This document shows, piece after piece, positions 59,901 through 64,000 of a stretch of DNA of 64,000 nucleotides. The notes beneath the pieces are model-generated. The model had not been told where the DNA came from. It saw only the letters and a program-made list of their open reading frames with translations, and made no database searches. Source of the stretch: Eupeodes corollae (taxonomy: Eukaryota > Arthropoda > Insecta > Diptera > Syrphidae); assembly GCF_945859685.1 (NCBI RefSeq), contig NC_079148.1:57670421-57734420 (forward strand). The letters run 5' to 3'. Numbering within the stretch: the stretch's first letter is position 1; each line of letters opens with the position of its first letter. The position numbers and the translations under genes were made by a program.

Positions 59901-60398
59901 CGGCACAGTACAGCCCATCTTACCACGTTTGGCAAGTACTGGCATACCAATCGCTACTTGTAAACTGTTGCTAATGCAAGACGCTGTGAGGAGGGCAGGC
60001 ACCAGGTGGACAAACATCACCACGTGTCAAGCCACAGATCTCATAAAAGCTCGAAAATAGGTGTCACAACCGGAGACTGTCGAATAGGAAAGCACGCCAC
60101 AAGACTAGGCGTATTCTCAAATGACTTTTGCAGAAGCTGTATGGACGAGGAAGAGGAAGAAATGGTTCTTCATCTTCTCTGCACATGCCCTGCTCTAGCT
60201 CGAAAACGCAAGAATTACCTAGGAGAATTCTTCTTTAACGATCTAAACGATCTAAATCATACCAATATAATCAGCCTCTCACGTTTCGTAAGGGACTCAA
60301 GCTGGTTCCATTGCCTCAAGATTCGTGTGGTATCACAATGGGCCATTAAACTGGCCTTAGTGTGTCCGTTTCCATCTTGGACAGCCACTATAAATTAA
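56940..60398 (+). pseudogene. LINE family A ORF2 (endonuclease, RT, RNase H), multiply frameshifted
   Basis: Endonuclease start near 56975: INLQHSIKASASLLLRLARN and DIDLIQEPRI (catalytic Glu). The endonuclease 3' half is at 57351 on (LVSNVGNEPTFITKTRQEVL and SFFDHRYIQFNINVD). RT: KPFKAVGPDGIIPAELQKAS, VAFLDIEGAFNNVDTSAI, IRGTPQGGVLPPLLWNLVVN and IAYADDIAIAVSG (YADD). RNase H: IYFYTDGSKTKEGVDGGVYS, VFQVELLAIKEVLSWLKE, IRIFSDSQAAIKSLDSVS and PGHRGIPGNCKADELAR, so all four acidic/His motifs are there. The tail has DEEEEEMVLHLLCTCPALAR. Breaks occur near 58050, 58400, 59095 and 59840. Confidence 0.85.
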
Positions 60399-60412
60399 CC
60401 TAACCTAACGGG

Positions 60413-60976
60413 TGCCTACTACAAAAATACAACAAAATTTCTATCAAACTAGTTTTCTCATATGAAAAATTGTCTTCACATTTGCTTTTATGAAGCTATT
60501 CATTTTGTATCCTGACATTTCGCCAATGGTCTTTTGATGGTGTAGGTCACCAAATTCTTGATACGTATGGCACTATACATATTACAAAGCAGCTAATGCT
60601 TCAATACAAAATCCGCATGAGTAATGTTAATTGTGAAGACATAAATATTTCACACAGATGTAACGTGAACTGGTCACTTTATTGCAGAGAAAAAGTTCTA
60701 GACTAAGCTTTTGACAAAAAGACACTTAGTTAGTTACCAGTTTTACTATGACACTACAAATGAAAACTAAATTTGACAGGTGTCAAATGCTAGCTCAAAA
60801 ACTTGACACCAGGAAATGATATGTGGTACCTGTCACAGCTTAGACTGCATGTTATAAAACATATATTTCCAAACACATTTTGTTTTATTAAACTTCAATT
60901 TATTTGTATCCATAGCCTTCAAAATTATCTTTACTTTTCATTTCATTGAAAACTTATTTTTAAATATTTTAATTAA
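60413..60976. other. 3' flank of the third receptor gene, nothing recognised
   Basis: AT-rich sequence after the receptor stop codon (minus strand). It includes a perfect TTTGACAGGTGTCAAATGC word at 60773 that also occurs at 4513. No gene seen. Confidence 0.35.
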
Positions 60977-63900
60977 TTACTGTGTTATGTTAGCAATCAC
61001 TTTTTGAAAAGCTTTTGATGAAACATCCCTTTGTTCACTCATATGGAATTGAATCAGTATAATCAAATAGGTTGTAGTAGCTCCAACAATCTGAAAATAT
61101 CAACAACAAAACAATTTATAAAATATTTAAACTAGAAGTTGCTTAAGAAGGAGTAAAGTTCAACAATGTCTTCAAGTATAAATAAGTAAATTTTTACCAA
61201 TAACGTTTATTAAAAAGAAACAACGTATGTATTGAGACCAGTGGCGTAACTATACCGTTCGAGGCCCGTGGCAAATTCATCGGATGGGCCCCTCCCCCCA
61301 ATTTAAAAAAAATTAACCAACAATAATAATATTTTTTTATTTTATAATACTTATTTATACACTTTTACTTGTAAGAGTACAATAATAAATCACTACGTTA
61401 AGTAGGTACATACAAACTTTATAATTATACTTAGGTACTTGATTTTCTAATAATTCACTTTAAAATAAAAATACCTAATTATAACCCTGGGTGTTTCAAA
61501 AGTAACGTGAATAGGCATCTTCTGGGTAAGCTCGCTCCATCGTAGACCACATCATAGCTTAGACATGATTGTGGTCAAGAGCAAGCCCATTTCAAATAAA
61601 AAATAAAAAAAAAGAAGTACAGTCAGCATCTTATTGATATGGGCACATAGAGTAGTCAAAATGATTTGAACAACAAAAAAAGCAATTTGATATACGCAGT
61701 CCGAATAATCATATTGTTAAAAGCACACAAGTTGTTCAAAATATAAAATGTTAATTATTAAAATTCCTTCCTTCGGACTTTCTGTTCAGCAAAAGTGGTA
61801 ATGATATCATCAAAGTTCAAATTTCGGGCCATAGAATTTTCGATGGATAGAATAGCTAAGTTGCTTAACCTGTCTTGTCCCATAGAATTTCTTAAATAAG
61901 TTTTTATCAATTTCAGTTTTGAAAACGATCGCTCGGCACTAGCCGTAGTCACAGGAATGGTGAGAAATAATAGAAATGCAGTGCACACTTCAGGAAAGCT
62001 TGAAGATATAAAATGATTTTTTATTATTAATAAGTCAGCAAGTTCTCTTATAGAAGATGATGTTTCTATTTCGTGTCTAAAAGAGGATCGAAAACTGAGA
62101 ATTTCCTTGCAAAACGAGATGGATATATCTTCTTTATATAGATGGACAAATGCTAAAGCCTTCTCCAACAAATCAGTATCGTTCAAATTTTGTAAAGTGG
62201 CAGGTTGCAAGACACTGAAATTGGAAACAATTTCATTCATTCCAAGGAAACGCGATCTCAGTTGATTAATGATTATGTCTAATACACGATAGAATACGTT
62301 CACTTTAAACAAGCTTTCAGGATCTTGGAGACGTTCATCCTCACAAATTTCATCAAAATGACGTTTCACTTTTCTCTGACGAGTTTCACTAAACATGTAT
62401 GATAAATAATAAATGCTGGGAGTTGGGGTTCTCCTCTGACCGGGGGCCCCTTCCAGCTGGGGGCCCGTGGCATTTTGCCGACTTGCCACCCTGTAGTTAC
62501 GCCACTGATTGAGACTCAATCTAAAGATACAATTTGTATACCCTTAGAGCTCTTTTTCATTGTGAGAAAACTGCTATTTGCACAGCTGTCACATTTGAAG
62601 CTGTCAGATTTTGACACTTGACAAGTTAGAACTACACCATTACTAAAAATTGAACGATGCACTCATACATCAGCATCGTCCGTTCATTTTTCTTAAAAAT
62701 ATCCTACTAGCAATGTAGTAAATAAACAGTAAAATATACTTACAGTATACAGTAGACTACAATCGATCGAGAAAAATCCAAAAGCTGTAAAATGTATTTT
62801 TTGGTGAAGTAGTTGTAGAGAAAACTGTTCAATCTGCGAATAACCGTTTATTTAAAACTTAAATAAGTATTTTTTAATGTAAATTTTTCTACTGCAAGGT
62901 GTCGCAAAAGTCAATGTCAAGTCAAAAGATGTTTTAACTTTTCCAAATGACGTCAACGCAACACAAAACCTTTGCGAATTATTGTAGAAACTTACCAATG
63001 AATTGTGATTATCATTAAATAAGTCCACCTGAATTCTATGCACACCCAAAGCTATTTCAGATGTCTGTAAATGTTAATTAAATTGTTATATAAAAACAAA
63101 ATCACAATTAAAATTTGCACTTTAGTGAGAAATAAATCTTACAACTTTAACACTTACAGTCTCAATAGTAGTATGACACATTATAGCTAATTTCACAACA
63201 TTATAAAGATGTGGCATTGACCAGAAAACGCTTGAAGCTATTCGAAAAATATCACCGTACGATGAAGAGAACTTTTTAAAATTTAGGAATATCCAATAGA
63301 AGTTTGCCGTGATAGCCAAAAAATCCACACCAATAGCAATCAGGATCGATAGTCCAAAGCACTTATTCACCAAAGTGCAAACCTCCCATAAGCGACTATA
63401 GAGGTCCCTTATTACCAGAAGTTTTGTCAAATCAAATCCATCACGGTACATAGTTTTGCTATATTTATCTGTTGTTTTAACTAACTTGAATGCTGCTTGT
63501 CCTCTTCCAAGGAACTTATGATGTCCCGACTTGTAAATGGCATTTAATAAATTTACACTTCTGAGAACTTCATTGAGTTTTACAAACCGTTGCTTTATAA
63601 TGTCAATGAAGAGTAGATATTGAAAGTATCGTACTCCACAAACTAACAGAGGCACTGTGTAAAGTATCCAAAAACCAATGTAAATTGAGGTTGATCTTAA
63701 GGCTGTTATCGCAAGGATGAAACATTCACAGAAAAAATAAACTATCAGCATGACAAGACCATTTTTGATAATTTTTGAACGAAACTTGCGATTTTCAACG
63801 TCAGTGTTGAGTGATACTTCGAATATCCGATCAATTTCTTGGACATTTTTTAACAGTGCCTGTTGTTCTTTGACGTGACATAAAGCCTCGATGACACAAA

Positions 63901-64000
63901 CAATATAAGCAGTTCGAACTCCGATTAGTTGAATGTAGTCCACTGTGACACCTACATCACCTGCATATTTTCCTTTCAAGTTCGGATTCACTATACCCTC
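60977..64000 (-). CDS. Gustatory receptor, N-terminus beyond window, 4 exons here
   Basis: Partial gene open at the right edge. Exons: 64000-63158 (TM1-TM6 half), 63064-62996 (TSEIALGVHRIQVDLFNDNH), 62833-62744 (IEQFSLQLLHQKIHFTAFGF, then FSIDCSLLYT) and 61090-60977 (IVGATTTYLIILIQF then HMSEQRD, TAA stop). All junctions are phase 0 with gtaagt donors. FSLQLLHQ plus TYLIILIQF is the gustatory-receptor signature. Exon 1 shows VNKCFGLSILIAIGVDFLAI, the same motif as the two neighbours. The frame is open past 63991, where the codon is GTG, so the true start lies outside. The last intron contains a hAT transposon, which should be removed with the intron. No disabling change seen. Confidence 0.9.
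61239..62507 (-). mobile_element. hAT-superfamily transposon, 1,269 bp, with intact 8-bp target duplication
   Basis: Starts CAGTGGCGTAACTATACCG and ends GTAGTTACGCCACTG, imperfect inverted repeats. The 8-bp duplication ATTGAGAC is exact at 61231-61238 and 62508-62515. The minus strand carries the C-terminal half of a transposase. The DDE core N-terminus and zinc finger are missing, so it is an internally deleted copy. It sits in the last intron of a gustatory receptor. Confidence 0.92.
61758..62450 (-). pseudogene. hAT transposase C-terminal half (ZMYM1-like, dimerization domain)
   Basis: The open frame continues upstream into the element's terminal repeat and flank, so its nominal start is not real; transposase-like sequence begins near 62410. 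It reads MFSETRQRKVKRHFDEICED, then FYRVLDIIINQLRSRFLGMN, then VTTASAERSFSKLKLIKTYL and MGQDRLSNLAILSIENSMAR. The SAERSFSKLK...RL..LA.LSIE stretch is the hAT dimerization domain. The ORF is unbroken but only about a third the length of a full hAT transposase. Confidence 0.85.

Larger units (their letters stand above)
55669..60412 (+). mobile_element. Near-full-length LINE with RNase H domain (family A, copy 3; LOA/I-group-like)
   Basis: Plus strand. Order: GC-richer 5' region, ORF1 relic (56160-56578), endonuclease (56940-57350, broken), linker and RT (57351-59095), RNase H (59500-59900), C-terminal zinc-finger-like region, then a 3' end reading ccactataaattaacctaacctaac. It is the reference copy for fragments at 6712, 17405 and 27548. 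Several frameshifts and stops interrupt ORF2. The presence of RNase H excludes CR1, RTE and most Jockey families. Confidence 0.88.

Noticed and set aside
62408..62519. N-terminal part of the hAT ORF as coding sequence
   Set aside because: It translates the transposon's terminal repeat and flanking intron DNA, so the nominal start is not the real transposase start.
1..64000. LTR retrotransposons, CRISPR arrays, tRNA or rRNA genes
   Set aside because: I looked for paired long direct repeats with gag-pol, regularly spaced repeats and cloverleaf-like units, and saw none apart from the tRNA-like SINE heads.

Overview
The window is AT-rich eukaryotic DNA from an insect, most likely a fly (Diptera). 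Evidence for this is a Drosophila pacman-type XRN1 gene, chemoreceptor genes with the insect gustatory-receptor TYxxxxxQF signature, and transposon families typical of fly genomes. Nothing prokaryotic (operons, Shine-Dalgarno sites, CRISPR) was seen. Nearly all host genes found lie on the minus strand.

Positions 44832 down to 348 are one gene, the 5'-3' exoribonuclease XRN1/pacman. I rebuilt it as 22 exons whose donor and acceptor phases all agree, giving about 1,481 codons. The catalytic half keeps all acidic active-site residues. The introns are filled with transposons. Intron 1 (17.8 kb) holds a Jockey-like LINE, a SINE, two Tc1/mariner elements, a mariner remnant and three LINE fragments. 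Intron 5 holds a minisatellite, intron 6 a small MADF-like ORF, and intron 9 an RTE-like fragment. Intron 14 holds a SINE, a Tc1 remnant and LINE pieces. Intron 17 holds a LINE, a Transib/RAG1-like fossil and CR1-like LINEs. The last intron holds a P-element-like transposon with long inverted repeats.

Positions 44.8-49.5 kb are intergenic, with a Harbinger-type MITE and LINE remnants. From 49.7 kb to the right edge lie three gustatory-receptor units on the minus strand. The first (49736-51197) is complete, 391 codons in three exons. The second (52854-53756) is a large first exon with no recognisable 3' exons of its own; it could share those of its neighbour. The third (60977 to beyond 64000) has four exons here, lacks its N-terminus at the window edge, and has a hAT transposon with an intact 8-bp target duplication in its last intron. 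Between the second and third units lie two LINEs, one RTE-like and one with an RNase H domain. A second copy of the MITE sits between the first two receptor units.

The strongest items for follow-up are the Transib/RAG1-like fossil, the orphan receptor exon with possible exon sharing, the long-TIR P-like element, and the repeated 'NWR' motif in the C-terminal exons of pacman. All family assignments come from motif recognition by eye; no database search was run.
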